A stretch of 64,000 bases of DNA, from contig JAWQUS010000017.1 of NCBI GenBank assembly GCA_036365455.1, positions 11,098,001 through 11,162,000 on the forward strand, written 5' to 3'. Shown one piece after another: positions 23,325-35,100 of this stretch. A model generated the notes under the pieces. The model saw only the letters and a list, made by a program, of their open reading frames with translations. It did not search any database and was not told the DNA's origin. The first letter of the stretch is position 1. The number at the start of each line of letters is the position of its first letter. The translations under genes were made by a program, and so were the position numbers. The stretch comes from Macrosoma leucophasiata. Its lineage: Eukaryota > Arthropoda > Insecta > Lepidoptera > Hedylidae.

Positions 23325-23530
23325 TATGATGGTGGCAAACAAGTATAAGTACCTACCTACAGTTCGCATGGATGTTAAGAGACGACTTTTGTTTTTTTTG
23401 TGTAGTAGGTAGGTATTTGATGATGTCTATAGACTGCAATCTATTGGAATCATCAAATTAAAAGACACAAAATCAGAGGTCAAAATACAGATGCGTTGCC
23501 ACCCCTGAGGTCTGATGTTTCACCTCTGTG
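23325..23530 (-). mobile_element. SINE-like family E, diverged, with an internal insertion
   Basis: Shares GATGGTGGCAAACAAG, AACCAGAGGTCAAAAT-type and CAGATGCGTTGCCAC blocks with full copies. About 60 extra bases interrupt the middle. Confidence 0.6.
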
Positions 23531-23770
23531 ATAGAAATTATGGAGTATGTTAACATACTTAACGTACCCGTGTCACAAACTATAGTGACAAAGTAATTAA
23601 AAGCTATTTTAGTTAAAGATGAATAAATTTTTATTAAAGAATTGTTTCCAAAGTACCTCCTACCTAACCGACAAAAAAACATTAGAAGTCAGTCGAAATT
23701 TGTTATTCCATCCGTTCACGTTCCATTCCTGCCTGTTTGTCCAGGAAGAAAGTGTGTGGGCGCCTTCCCT

Positions 23771-23805
23771 TATAAACGGCGGGAGTAGGGACACACGCAG
23801 ACAGT
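23771..23805 (+). promoter_or_regulatory. TATA-box promoter of the secreted-peptide gene
   Basis: TATAAA at 23771-23776 and an arthropod initiator-like ACAGT at 23801, 30 bases from the first T of the TATA box. This predicts a 5' UTR of about 79 bases before the ATG at 23880. Confidence 0.6.
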
Positions 23806-23879
23806 GTAGCTCGGACAGTGGCTCCACGTGGAGAGAACTCGTTAATTTCATTTTGAATATAATCTTGCAAATATAAGTG

Positions 23880-24234
23880 ATGAACATGAAATTTTACATC
23901 GTTTGCCTGCTCTTCGTCGTGATGTGTGCCGTCTTCGCAGACGCTTACCCTGTTCGAAACGGGAATATTGATTATGTGAGTAAATTATCTTGTTATTTGT
24001 AGTTGCCGAGTTTTATATATTGTCTTATTTGTTTATAGTTCATTATGTTTTATTTTTAAACGGCTTGCCTATCGGACTACGCTATAGGAGGTATATGTTA
24101 TAGTCAACATTCGTGTTATGAATAAAAGGTAGAATTGTAGTGGATTGAGAGAGTGATTTATTTGATTATAGCTCATTGCAATACAATTAAGAAGAATGTT
24201 CATTTTCCCTTATCCCTTATAGTTTCGCCATGTC

Positions 24235-24266
<32 letters not shown>

Positions 24267-26054
24267 CGCGGTTTAGCGCAAAAACTGTTAGGACTAGAAA
24301 CTTGAAATTTGGCACAAGTATACATCTTTATCACACCGACAAAGTGATAGAATAAAAACATGAAAAAAAAGTATGTAGGTTAACTTCCCCTACTTGTAAC
24401 ACGCAAATATTTTTTTTATTTTCGATTTCCATATATTTTTTTTAATTTTCGATTTCCATATAGTGTGGGGTATCGTTGGATAGGTCTTTTAAAAATATTA
24501 TGGATGTCTGAACATCATTTTAGTTAACTGTTCGTGACTTATTAAGCTTTAAAGTGCAAATTTTCGTTAGACTCAAGTGTCCCCCCCCTACAGACTAAAC
24601 GGTTGTTGTTAGGAATTCAAAAGTTACGGCAATAGTAGCTACATATATCGAAATTAAAAGGAAAACTATCACACGTAAGTTGGCCTTAAAAGATTGCGAG
24701 TAATAGTCGACCGAAATTCGAACTAGTCCATAGAAAATACTTATTATTTTTTTTAATTTCATCTCTTACTCTGTAACTACGGAACCTACACTGCGCGTGG
24801 CCCGACACGCACTTGACCGGTTTTTAAATTTTATTATCAGCTCTACCTTTGTATGATGTACAACGCTGTCGTTCTTGTATAATAATGAAAACTATTGACA
24901 ACAAAACATACTTAAATCGTTTTAAATATTGACCTCATAGACGTCAAAATCACATTAGGTGTTACTTAGTAGGTAGGTTACGTTATTATATAATTAAGTG
25001 AAATTAAAAAACTAAAGATATTTATTTAGTATCTTACGATGATTCATTTTAACTATATAAATATGATAATTGATTTAGAAATAGAATTGACAATATTTTA
25101 TAAGTCAAACTCATTTTATTATCCATCTACTGTTATACTGATATAGCTAACTATAATAGGTACCTACAACCATTTTTAAATCTGAAAATTTAAAAATAAT
25201 TTCGCTGTTTGTGTTCAAGATTCTAAAATCTATTATCTAGTTTTTATAATAAAATTTCAATAAATAAATAATATATTTTGTAACGAATAAATAAATAATA
25301 TCTAAGAAGAGAGAAGTCTAAGGATTTTGTAGATACCGATTATAGAATCTGTATTGCGGCATCTTCTTATTCATCTTCAAAACTACCATCCACTTCATCC
25401 TCATCTATCCATTCTGCATTTTCCGTAGCATCATTTTCATCTCCTCAAATGCTTATTAGCTCTCGAGCTCTTCGAACTGCGATGCGAATAAAATTGGTTG
25501 TAAACGCTGGACTACGTCATCTTTTCATTTCCGTTTTGTCTTTGTATCATGAATGAAAGTGAATATGAAAAATATTAATTAAAAATATTTAGTCACGCTC
25601 AGTGAGATCTCTTCTCCCCCTTGTATGCGATTTTATGAACGGTCCCTAATACTTTATATTGTTGAGATTACCTTAGAGAGTAATTAGCTTCAGTGAGGCT
25701 TAGCATCTTTAAGCTGACCTTAGATATGTTTAGCCTCTGTACCAGCCAATAGCATTACTGTACGCGTTACTGGTCAGATTCTCTTGCTCGGCATTTACAA
25801 TCACATTACACATTTGCCGGTGTTTTAGTTGGCGACTCAGCTACGCTAACGACCGCACGATCTGTCGTAAGTTAGATCTCCGAACCAGCACAGACTACAT
25901 TAGTGATGTCGATGAGGTTAATATTTATTATCTGTCGTTACAGATGGAGGCGTTGCGTCGAATGAGGCAGATACCACAGTGGCACTGTATGAGATACCGA
26001 CGTTTCCAACTGCACAGTCCCTGCAACCGCTGGTGGCTGATGAGAAGACTCTGA
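23880..26054 (+). CDS. Small secreted Arg/Trp-rich peptide precursor, two exons
   Basis: Exons 23880-23975 and 25944-26054, GT-AG, phase 0, 68 residues. Exon 1 encodes MNMKFYIVCLLFVVMCAVFA, a clear signal peptide with likely cleavage after ADA (A-x-A), and ends in NGNIDY. Exon 2 encodes the rest of the mature chain: MEALRRMRQIPQW, then a 12-residue interval bounded by the only two mature cysteines (HC...PC), then NRWWLMRRL and TGA. The predicted mature peptide is about 46 residues with ten Arg, three Trp and two acidic residues, so strongly basic. A canonical TATA/initiator pair precedes it. I do not recognise it. It could be an antimicrobial-type peptide or a neuropeptide with one disulfide ring; no dibasic-amidation cassette is evident. 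No AATAAA was seen soon after the stop. Exon 2 rests on splice signals and phase. Confidence 0.6.
24180..24830 (-). repeat. Family D dispersed repeat, long copy
   Basis: In the peptide gene's intron. Its minus-strand start is AAAACCGGTCAAGTGCGTGT, and a (TCTG)n run lies at 24236-24265. Relatives at 20505, 28355 and 34645. Confidence 0.6.
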
Positions 26055-26187
26055 TATCGCGGCTAATAGATTTGTTGATACTTATACCGATGCTGTGATT
26101 TTACGCCATATTAGTGGCAGGAGCGACAGGCTCATGTTCTAAAGTAAAATATACCAAGAGCTCTTGTAGTTAGTGTGACTACTAAGT

Positions 26188-26555
26188 ATGGCGAGTAGAG
26201 ATGCCACGAATAGTGATTTGGCCAAATGCCGAAAATGTACCAAATATTCGACTACGCTTTTGGCCGAAGCGTCGAATATTCGGCGACGGATTATGTATGT
26301 CAATAATTATCACTGCTTGTTTAAAAAAACTTCATAAAATGAGTTGAGATATGTCAAGATGCTAAGATACCGATGACGAATCTTCTCCACTTCGTAAGAG
26401 AATTAACACTGAACACCTATAAAAACACTTTTTTAATTTTGGGTATTCGGCCGTAAAGCATACAGTATTTGGCCAAATACATAATATTTAAAAAGTGGCC
26501 GAAAAGGACGCATATCGAATAGTTGCCGAATATTTGTGGCATCTCTAATGGTGAG
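26188..26555. mobile_element. hAT-type MITE, 352 bp, with 8-bp target duplication
   Basis: Element 26196-26547. Left end TAGAGATGCCACGAATA; the reverse complement of the right end is TAGAGATGCCACAAATA. It is flanked by ATGGCGAG (26188-26195) and ATGGTGAG (26548-26555), an 8-bp duplication with one change, typical of hAT. The interior repeats 'TTTGGCCAAAT' and 'TTCGGC' motifs and has no coding capacity. Confidence 0.85.
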
Positions 26556-26636
26556 TGCGGCTACAGAGTAAATTACTTACACTTTTTTAACAATCTATAC
26601 TTAATAAGACAGTAAAAATCGAGTAAAATATATGCG

Positions 26637-26703
26637 TTATTGGCGTTAGTGGCATTGGTGGCGTTAGTGTCATTGGTAGTGGTGTTGGTGGCGTTGGTGG
26701 CAT
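26637..26703 (+). repeat. GGTGGCGTT-type minisatellite
   Basis: Runs of GGCGTTAGTGGCATTGGTGG and variants. It is the strand complement of the ACC-rich minisatellite at 34150-34470. A family C head fragment (GCGGGCACAGCTGG) follows at 26749. Confidence 0.75.
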
Positions 26704-26792
26704 TAATTAACCAAAAGCTATATCCAAAAAATTCCACGCGAACGCAGTTGCGGGCACAGCTGGTTTTGAATGTAAAGAGAAAATACGTAATA

Positions 26793-26844
26793 TGCATTAT
26801 CTTACTACTATTAGTAGTACTATTGGTAGTAGTAAGATAATGCA
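26793..26844. repeat. Hairpin with perfect 18-bp arms
   Basis: Arms TGCATTATCTTACTACTA (26793-26810) and its reverse complement (26827-26844), 16-base spacer; the pairing continues outward with one mismatch and one indel. Confidence 0.85.
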
Positions 26845-27164
26845 TTATGTATTTACCTACTTAGGTAGGTACGTTTCTTCTTCTTCTCTTCTTTCTTTGC
26901 TCACGGTTGTGGACAATTTTACCAAAGACGGATAAGACTTTGTAAACTTACCTACTTACTTACTTATTGAAGAATTTTGAGAATCAAGACAAGATTTTAT
27001 TTATTGAAGAATTTGGAGAATCATTATTCTAGATCAGAACATTTGAGACACAGATGTTCAGAAGAACTAATCATTTAAACCAACATAACGTGGTAATTTT
27101 CATAATGAGTAATGTGTGTGTAATAGATTAACTATTTCGTGACATATACTTTAATTTAAATTTA

Positions 27165-27330
27165 AAAATTAAAGAGAACATGGAAAGAAAAATATGACTT
27201 TGGACAGGGATCGAACATGCGACCTTATAATAACCAGCCAGCCGCTTTTCCACTAAGCAGGGGCTTCGGTAGTTTAGTAGTTCCTGCCCGAAGTGAAATT
27301 TTTCTTTCCATTTTTACTTTAATTCTTAAA
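27165..27330 (-). mobile_element. Fold-back copy of the tRNA-derived SINE (family G)
   Basis: TTTCTTTCCAT-type sequence occurs in inverted orientation at both ends (27180 and 27300). Between them lies a degraded tRNA-like part, GACAGGGATCGAACATGCGA. Compare the tandem array at 7735-8468. Confidence 0.6.
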
Positions 27331-28354
27331 TTTACTCGGGTTAATTGCGAAAAAGAATAAATTTAAAGTAAGGTATGATTTAGGTTTATTACACACGTAC
27401 CTACAACCATTACAATGGCGTAAATTCCAGTAAATACTTACTTATGAGATATCAGTATTATTTTAAATTACTTAAACTTGCCTTTAAGAATGTAAATGTG
27501 ATTAGATTTAAACAAAAGCAATAAATAGAAAGCACCAATGCAATGATTTTTTTATTTTACCGAATCTAATATTTTTTATTTCCTTACGTTTACGGAAGTA
27601 ACTATTTTTATATCCGTAAAATTGTTACTTCCGTATTTATAATAATACCTATATTCATAAAATAAAATATTTAGAATCCAGAATTTTCACAGAAGAAATA
27701 ACACGAGTACCGAAGTACCGTAAAGTTTCGGTAAATGCCGTATGCCGGTGCTCTTGAGAGCTGGTACTGAAATTCCCGGTTCTGAAAAAAATATTCGGTT
27801 CTCGAGTACCTAATATTGTTGCGGTATCGCTACGCTTTTAGTACTAAACTGGCGTTATACAGCAAAAAACGATTACTGTCAGAGACCGAAAGCCCGTGTG
27901 ATAGGAGCGTTACTTACTACTTACTAGTGCAAAAATGGAGGATTTTCAAGGGTCAAAAATATGAAAATGTCCACTAATTTCGTAGGATGTGCTGTTCAGT
28001 AAGTGAAAATTACCTATATTGTATGAATTTATGAGTGCATAATGTTCTGCCGGCTTGCACCATTATTTTATCGCTGAGTGTTGTGAATAATAAATATTTA
28101 CCTATTAGGATTCAGTAGCGTAACAAATATACCTAAATTTCTTCATTCAATTATTTAAAAACAAAAAGCCTTAATTTTTTATAACAGAAATAAAATAGAA
28201 GATTATTAGCATCTCGTTAATCGCTTAACTAATTTTAGGAATAAGTAGTACAATAAAATACAGTTTTATCATTTAATGTAGTTATGATGGTAACTCTTTG
28301 TCATACATGGCTTTTTGTCCATGGCATAGCTAGTTATCTGTTTTTGGTTTTCCG
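27331..28354. other. Gene-free stretch with one hairpin
   Basis: AT-rich; contains a 12-bp perfect inverted repeat TACGGAAGTAAC (27591-27602 with 27624-27635). No gene recognised. Confidence 0.45.
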
Positions 28355-28394
28355 TATCCTACAAGGAACCCTTATAGTTACGTCATGTCCGTCT

Positions 28395-28575
28395 GTCCGT
28401 CCGGGCGGGCGAAGAAACCGAGGCAGACCTAAACTCAGATGGCTAGACGAAGTAGAGCAGGACCTGAGAACGCTGGGCGTAAGGGATTGGAGAGAAAGAG
28501 CCAAAAATGGAACGGACTGGAAGAAAATTCTTAACCAGGCCAAGGCCCACCATGGGCTGTAGCGCCTTAGATCAT
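28395..28575 (+). mobile_element. LINE fragment: C-terminal end of a reverse-transcriptase ORF
   Basis: Reads RGRPKLRWLDEVEQDLRTLG then VRDWRERA and ends QAKAHHGL at a TAG (28560-28562), followed by ATCATCATCG. The GRPxxRWxDxV motif is typical of the C-terminal tails of RTE-type and related LINE proteins. It sits inside a TCCG run of the family D repeat. Confidence 0.7.
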
Positions 28576-28784
28576 CATCGTCTGTCCGTCCGTCCGTCTG
28601 TCACGAACGAACGAACCTCAGAGACTCTTTTTTAGGAAACTGTAATTTTGTGTGAGTATGTAGGTAGGTATACATATTAGTCACGCCGCCAAAGATGCGC
28701 AATAAAATCTTGAATAATAGTTTATTAAGGTAGGTACCTACCCAACGCGTAAAGTGGGGATGCCATTTTTCTTGTTTTTTTTTC

Positions 28785-28925
28785 AGCTCATATTGATGTT
28801 ACCTAAGTGTTGACTGCAGATTATAGACATCTACTCAAAAACCAGAGGTCAAAATGCAGATATGTTGCCACTTCTGAGAGAAGTTGTTATGTCTCTGTGA
28901 TAGTTATAACGGGGCCATACACGTA
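28785..28925 (-). mobile_element. SINE-like family E, truncated
   Basis: Contains TCATATTGATGTTACCTAAG, AAAACCAGAGGTCAAAATGC and GATATGTTGCCAC, diverged versions of family E blocks. Confidence 0.55.
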
Positions 28926-29110
28926 GGCATGTACTAGAATATGGTGCATTTATTGGATAACTCTCAAAAAAACAAATATTCCGTATTTTAGAGGACTATG
29001 TTCGATTACAAGATCCAACCAAAACATTACGAGTCGATCCAGTATTGTACTTATTTAGATACACGGAACCCTTCATTTCCCGTGTCCTGACACGCACCGG
29101 GCCGGTTTTG

Positions 29111-32100
29111 TTAATAATCCAGATTCACACGGTCCGTTATTTCATTTTGTAAAACATGTTGTGGTCGTTTCTTTTTTCGTGCTTGACGTTGACCGAGTCT
29201 TTTGTTCTTTTGTCTCCAAACACAAATGTTGGTGATAAGACGCACCGTGAAATAGAATATGAGTTCAACAAAGCTCAACAGACTAGCACCGACAAAGAGG
29301 CCTGCAGTACCGCCAATGGATACTGAAAAAGTAAAGAGTAAGATTAACTATAAGCTAAGTAGGTACTTATTGGCATAAACTAATTGAAATTTCTTCGACT
29401 AGGAACAATAGCAGCAACGAAACTGAGCGCCGAACGACACACACAGTTGGTAAAAAATTGGAACAAGTAGAAAGGGTACAAGTGAGGTACAGTATCCAAT
29501 AAGAAATATTGCACATCGAGCTCAGGAAGGAGTCCCCGCATATTTCGGGTCTGTAGAGTCTACCAATTTGACGTTTGTCCATCATTTTGACAAAGTCTTG
29601 ACCAATACTGGACTATCAGTGCTTATGTAGGCAGTGTGCAGCAGGGATAACGCTCTACGAAGCCGAAACTAGCCGATTGTCCTTTTCATAGGCTCGATGT
29701 GCAATATTTCTTGATGAGCACTGTATAATAGAGTCTATTGAGGTAAAAATATATAATATTTAAGAAATATTTATTTATTTTATATGTAAAACATCTATCG
29801 CTTATTTTTTACACGTACCCACTATTTTACATAACCTACTTACCAACTAAATCAAGACGACTTCTTACAACATTTCTTTTGTATCTTTCAGCTGGTAAAA
29901 ATGCCAGAATTATTTCGACAGTGGAATAAGTTTTCTTTTTCTTTGTGCGTATCCTGAAAGTATCACAAAGTAAGTATATCATGAAACAAAATAACATTAC
30001 CTACTTTATAAAGAATGAACACCGTTCATTGACGAAAAGTTGGAACTAGTCCATGACTAATCTAATGTTATTAGATTAGAATACTACTACAGAATAATTT
30101 CGTTCATCCAGATATGCCCAACCTAGTGAATATTATATTCTCTAGATTATAAATATGTATTAAAATTAGGTTTGCAGCATATCTGGATGAACGAAATGAT
30201 TCTGCAGTGGGATCCTAACTTATTAGATGTGTTGTATGAGTTTTCCTGTTTCTTTTGAGTAGGTCCGTTTTGTATGTTAAATATGCTTTCATTTCGTATT
30301 GTTTTCTTTGTCACAGTAACCCAGTAAAGTGCCTATTTCACTACACGGTATTCAGGATCCGGTGGCAAGGGTCAAGATACTGAAATAACATTTAGGGAGT
30401 ACCTAATTAGGGCGAAAGGCGCGGCCCAGTCTCTCTTACTACCGGGCAGTGTAATAGGATTCAGGGAGTAAGGGCGCTCAGCGCTCAGTCGTCGCCATAA
30501 GAGCAGAGTGAACGGATGTCCTTCGAAAACGACGAATGTCATTTTCGCATAATGTCCATTTCGCATAATGTCCCTTTTACATAATGTCCCTTTCGCATTA
30601 TGTCCCTTTCGCATAATGTCCCTTTCACATAATTTCCCTTTCGCATAATTTCTTTTTTTCTTAATTTCCCTTTCGCTTAGTGGCCCTTTCACATAATTTA
30701 CCATTCGCATATTTTCCATTTGGCGTAATGTCCCTTTCGCATAGTGTCCTTTTCGCATAATATCCCTTTCGCATAATGTCCCTTACAAATAACGCCCCTT
30801 TCGCATTATTTCCTTTTCGCATAATGTCCCTTTCGCGTGATGTCCTTTTTGTATAGTGTCCCTTTGCTACCGGACCCTGAATACCATGTAGTGGAACAGG
30901 TCTAAAAGGATGGATTTAGGGTGGATTCTTGTGATGATCGATGAATCTTCATTTGGAATCTTTTGGGAGGTTCCTGACTTACGTTATTTGGACGGTTGTA
31001 ACTCAAATCAGAGCCGGTTCTATTATGGGCCACTGGGAATCTAGTCCAATCGCTCTTCTAACTAGATTCCCAGTGGCCGCGAGTTCCGAGTCTCGCCTGA
31101 AGTCAAATTTTTCTTTCCATTTTTCTTTAAAAATAAATATATTTCACAAGCATGTGTTATATAATGCGAAATAATATAAAACAATTATACGATAGTTGTT
31201 ACACTCGTAATTAATTCTATAGGAGTTGGAGAATATTGGGAGCGGATTGAGTTCGTTAGCCATAAATAGGATCCCGGATCGGGCCGCTCCCTAATTCGCT
31301 ACAAACAGCCAAAATTGCTATCTAAGATAGATGATTATTGTAGGGTCTAAAATTGTTTGCTACTGTGTCTTAAATTACACTTTATTATAAATACTGATTA
31401 CACAGAAGACAAAGAATACATTACAATCAAATTGGTACACTGTACATAATATTAACCATTTAGGGAGTTAGAGGTGAAGAAACATATACGTATACATACA
31501 TTTAGGTGTCTTAATGCTTACAAACTCCGTCACTGGATCTCTATCACGAATCAGTTAATTAGTCATCCAGAGTAATCAGCACACAATTTCACTCACGGCC
31601 TGGACGCATCTTTGATAACTGTGATCTCAGTTTCATCACACGAAGGTAGACAATCACAGCTCAGTCCCGGTCGCGAAGCCCAGCGAGGTTTCAAAGTCGT
31701 CAAGTGGCTAGCATGCGTGTGTAGGCAATGCATTCCAGTTATATTGCAGTGATCGCTGACGGCTGTAATATTTCGGAAACTATTAATGTTTTATACAAAC
31801 AAATAAATAAAACTGGAGTGTCTGTTTGTGATATAAAAATAACCGCTTTTTACTAAGTGCATATGTATGAATACACGGTACATATACCAAAACAACATTT
31901 TTTTCAAATTTTGTTTGTCTGTCTGTCTGTCTTTTTGGCGGGGTTAATCTTGGGAATGGCTTTACCGATTTTGACGAGACTGGCAGATAGCTGATGTAAT
32001 AAGGAGTAACTTAGGCTACTTTAATACTAGCTGCACCCACGACTTCGTCCGGGTAAATACTGAACAATGATACATTCTCACGCGGGTGAAGTCGCGGGCA

Positions 32101-35100
32101 CTTTTTTTTTATGTAATAAAAGTGGCAAACAAGCTTGCAGTTCACATTGATGTTAAGTGTTGACTGCAGCCTATAGACACCCGATCAGAGACACTGATCA
32201 CACAATGATCAGAGGTCAAAATAAGCAGATGCGCTGCCACTCCTGAGGCATTAGGTGTTATGCCTCTGTGCCGGAAATTATAGAGCCGTACATTACCACC
32301 TGACCGGAACACGATAGTGCTGAACACTACCATTTAGCGGCAAGTATATTAGGTAATGCGGTGGTGCCTACGCCCGCGAGCTCCGTCACTGGAGCTCTAC
32401 CACCAGTAAAAAAAAAGCTGAGCTTGTTATAAATATAACGAAAGTGGATGAAATACATGGACCAATTACAATTTTTGTAATCATCCTATGATTTAAACAA
32501 AAACTTACTGTAGAGATCTAAATCAGCTCAAGCTGAGATGTCTTTGCAACAGAAATTATGAGTCGTAATCAACAGGAACATCATAGCGCTGTACCACATT
32601 TTTTTGTATACATGTATCTTCACGCCAGGTCCCTAACGGGATAGGCAGAGAGTGTAGAGCGCCAGATATACCGTTTCTGACAAACCTCTCGTGCCTCGTC
32701 TACCTTCATCATTATCTTCATACATGCACGCCGATTCCTAAGACTTTTGATCCCACCATCAGACAGAACTCGACCTATTTGGTCATGGTGGGTCAGTACA
32801 TGTGTTACATTATTATTGTCTATTAATTTACATAAAAATGAAACTGATAAAGACAAAGTTTATTATAGCTTAATCGTATCTGATATTACTAGATATTTAC
32901 TAAGTAATTTACTAAAGTGAATTACTGGTGCCCAACATGAAGTGGTCATTGCAGCTACAAAGGTCGACTTGGCCACGTTTGCGGCACAGCACGGTGCAGG
33001 CGCTGTAGGAGTAGTGCGGGTAGAGACCATCTTCGTTCTCGTAGTGGAACCGGCACGCGCGCTGTTCTGGCGTGGTCTCCACCACCAGAGGGTCGTTCTC
33101 GTTATTAGATAGTGCCACTTGACGTCTGCGACATTAGAATGATATTGGACAATGTTTCTTTGATTTAAAAAATGCTATTGACCGAAGCTCTACGTTATTG
33201 TACCTACAGCTAAACTCTACATAATTGTAAATAAAATGCGCAACATTATTACACAGTACTAGCTCTGCCTATATTCAAGTTTTCATTATTTATTATTCAA
33301 CATAAAATATGGTACCTACGAAAATGTTACAGGTAAACAACTACAATAAATCAATATTTTATCATCTACCTATATACATTTCCCAGCTGTATCTTCAACG
33401 CCGACGATTGTAATGTCGTTATGGTTGGAACTTCGTCGTCCGCTAGAGTGTACATCTGAAATCGCAGAGTCGGAATATGATTTAACAAAGGATTTTTTAT
33501 AGTATTACTCGTATCAAATGAATAATTTTATCATAATATAAATCAAAGTTTGCCGGCGTCGGGACGTGACGATCCTACCGCCCACTAGCGGAAGTGTTCT
33601 CATTTAGTGGAAGAGAATTCTTCCACTAGTGCAGTCAGTCAGCCGAACAATGGCGGTCAAACCCTTCCAATGGGGCGCTAGTACGCGCAAAAACGCTAGA
33701 TGGGCAGCAGCTACCTGCGATAAAACTACCGCCACTGTAATCATCAATCCGCATGCCAAGCGTGGCGATTATAGCGTATCCCCTCTAATCGAGAGGTTTT
33801 TGTCCAGCAGTGGATGTCCTTTTGGCTGAGATGATGATGATGATGAAATCATCGCTCAAAGTTATCTATAAAGTTCACTAATGTTAGTCTTAAAATTTCA
33901 ACGAACAGTTGATGAAACAGTTGCGTTTTTTTAATTAAAAACTAGTTGACCCGGCATACTTCGTATTGCCTCAGACTGAAATAATGTGTCAAAGGTTTGA
34001 TAGATACGGACTATTTGTATGGGAAAATGAAATAGTGGTTTTCATTATTTTTCTTCGATTTCTACATATTTTTTACCTTTCAAACCTTCCCTGGGCTTCC
34101 AGAAATCATTCAAAACCAAAATTTGCCAAATCGGTCCACCCGTTCTCGAGTTTTAGCGAGACTCACATCACCATCACCAAACACCTACGCCTCCAATGCC
34201 ACCAAAACCACCACCACCACCACAACCAATGCCACCAACGCCTCCAAAACTATCAACAACATCACCAACGTCACCAACGCCACCAATGCCTCCATCTCCA
34301 CTAAAAACCACCGCCAGCACCACTAACGCCACCAACACCACCACCAGACTCACCAACAATACCTATGCCACCAACGACACCAACGCCGCCACCACCACCA
34401 CCACCACTACCATCACCACCAATGCCACCAACACCACTAACGCCACCACCACCATCACCATCATCATAATTATATGACGTCCATCCGTCTCCGCTGGACA
34501 AAGCCTTTCCCGAATGCTCCTATAGGTATTGTGCGCTATAAGGAAAGAATACGCCATAATTGCCACGCTTGGCATGCTGAATAGTGATCATAGCGGCGAA
34601 TGTTTTATGCCGAGATGCAGCTATGCGGTATGCTTAATGTTACTAACAGAGAAAAAACCGGCCAAGTGCGAGTCGATCTCGTGCACGAAGGGTTCCGTAC
34701 AAAAAATGCCATAAAAATTACGTTTGTTGGAAGGTAATATACAACATAAGACCTAAAAATTCTGTAAAAAATTTAAGCGTCCACATGCTACCGTTATAAA
34801 TATCGAGCAAAAAATATACGAAAATAAATGTTTATTGTATGCCCCCTTGGACCCCTTTATATTTAAATATCTATATTCCCTTTATATTTATATTGTCGTT
34901 ATAGCGGTAACAGGTTTTAACTTTCTAGCTATCACTGTTTATGAGATACAGCCTGGTGACAGACAGACGGATGGACGGACAGACAAAAATTTTTCTAATA
35001 AAATATTTGTGTTCGGTATCGATCTAGTAACATCCAATGGTATTTATTTTTTTAATATTTTCAATGTACAGAATTTACACTTCTACAGTTTTATTATAAG

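Larger units (their letters stand above)
28355..29109 (-). repeat. Family D dispersed repeat with nested insertions, abutting a stop codon
   Basis: The minus-strand start AAAACCGGCCCGGTGCGTG begins one base after the stop codon of the DEG/ENaC gene. The other side carries TCCGTC runs near 28388 and 28580. It is split by a LINE fragment and a family E copy. Confidence 0.6.

Noticed and set aside
25360..25540. Minus-strand fragment with RIAVRRARELIS and an acidic tail ending EDE-TAA
   Set aside because: Interrupted by an in-frame stop; perhaps a transposase remnant, but no motif secures it.
29367..29585. 72-codon minus-strand frame beside the last channel exons
   Set aside because: Lies mostly inside a mariner-type MITE.
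30372..30758. 128-codon frame with repeated KGHYAKGTL-like peptides
   Set aside because: It is the translation of the 16-bp minisatellite; start and stop are incidental.
32515..32600. Candidate DEG/ENaC exon on the minus strand (KDIS...DLDLYS with a GTAAGT donor)
   Set aside because: It has an in-frame TGA and the wrong phase. The exon at 31597-31762 supplies the expected HCNITGMHCL...CDCLPSC block in the right phase.
34123..34575. Overlapping Thr/Asn-, Pro- and Gly/Val-rich frames
   Set aside because: All frames of an ACC-rich minisatellite lacking stops; no gene signals.
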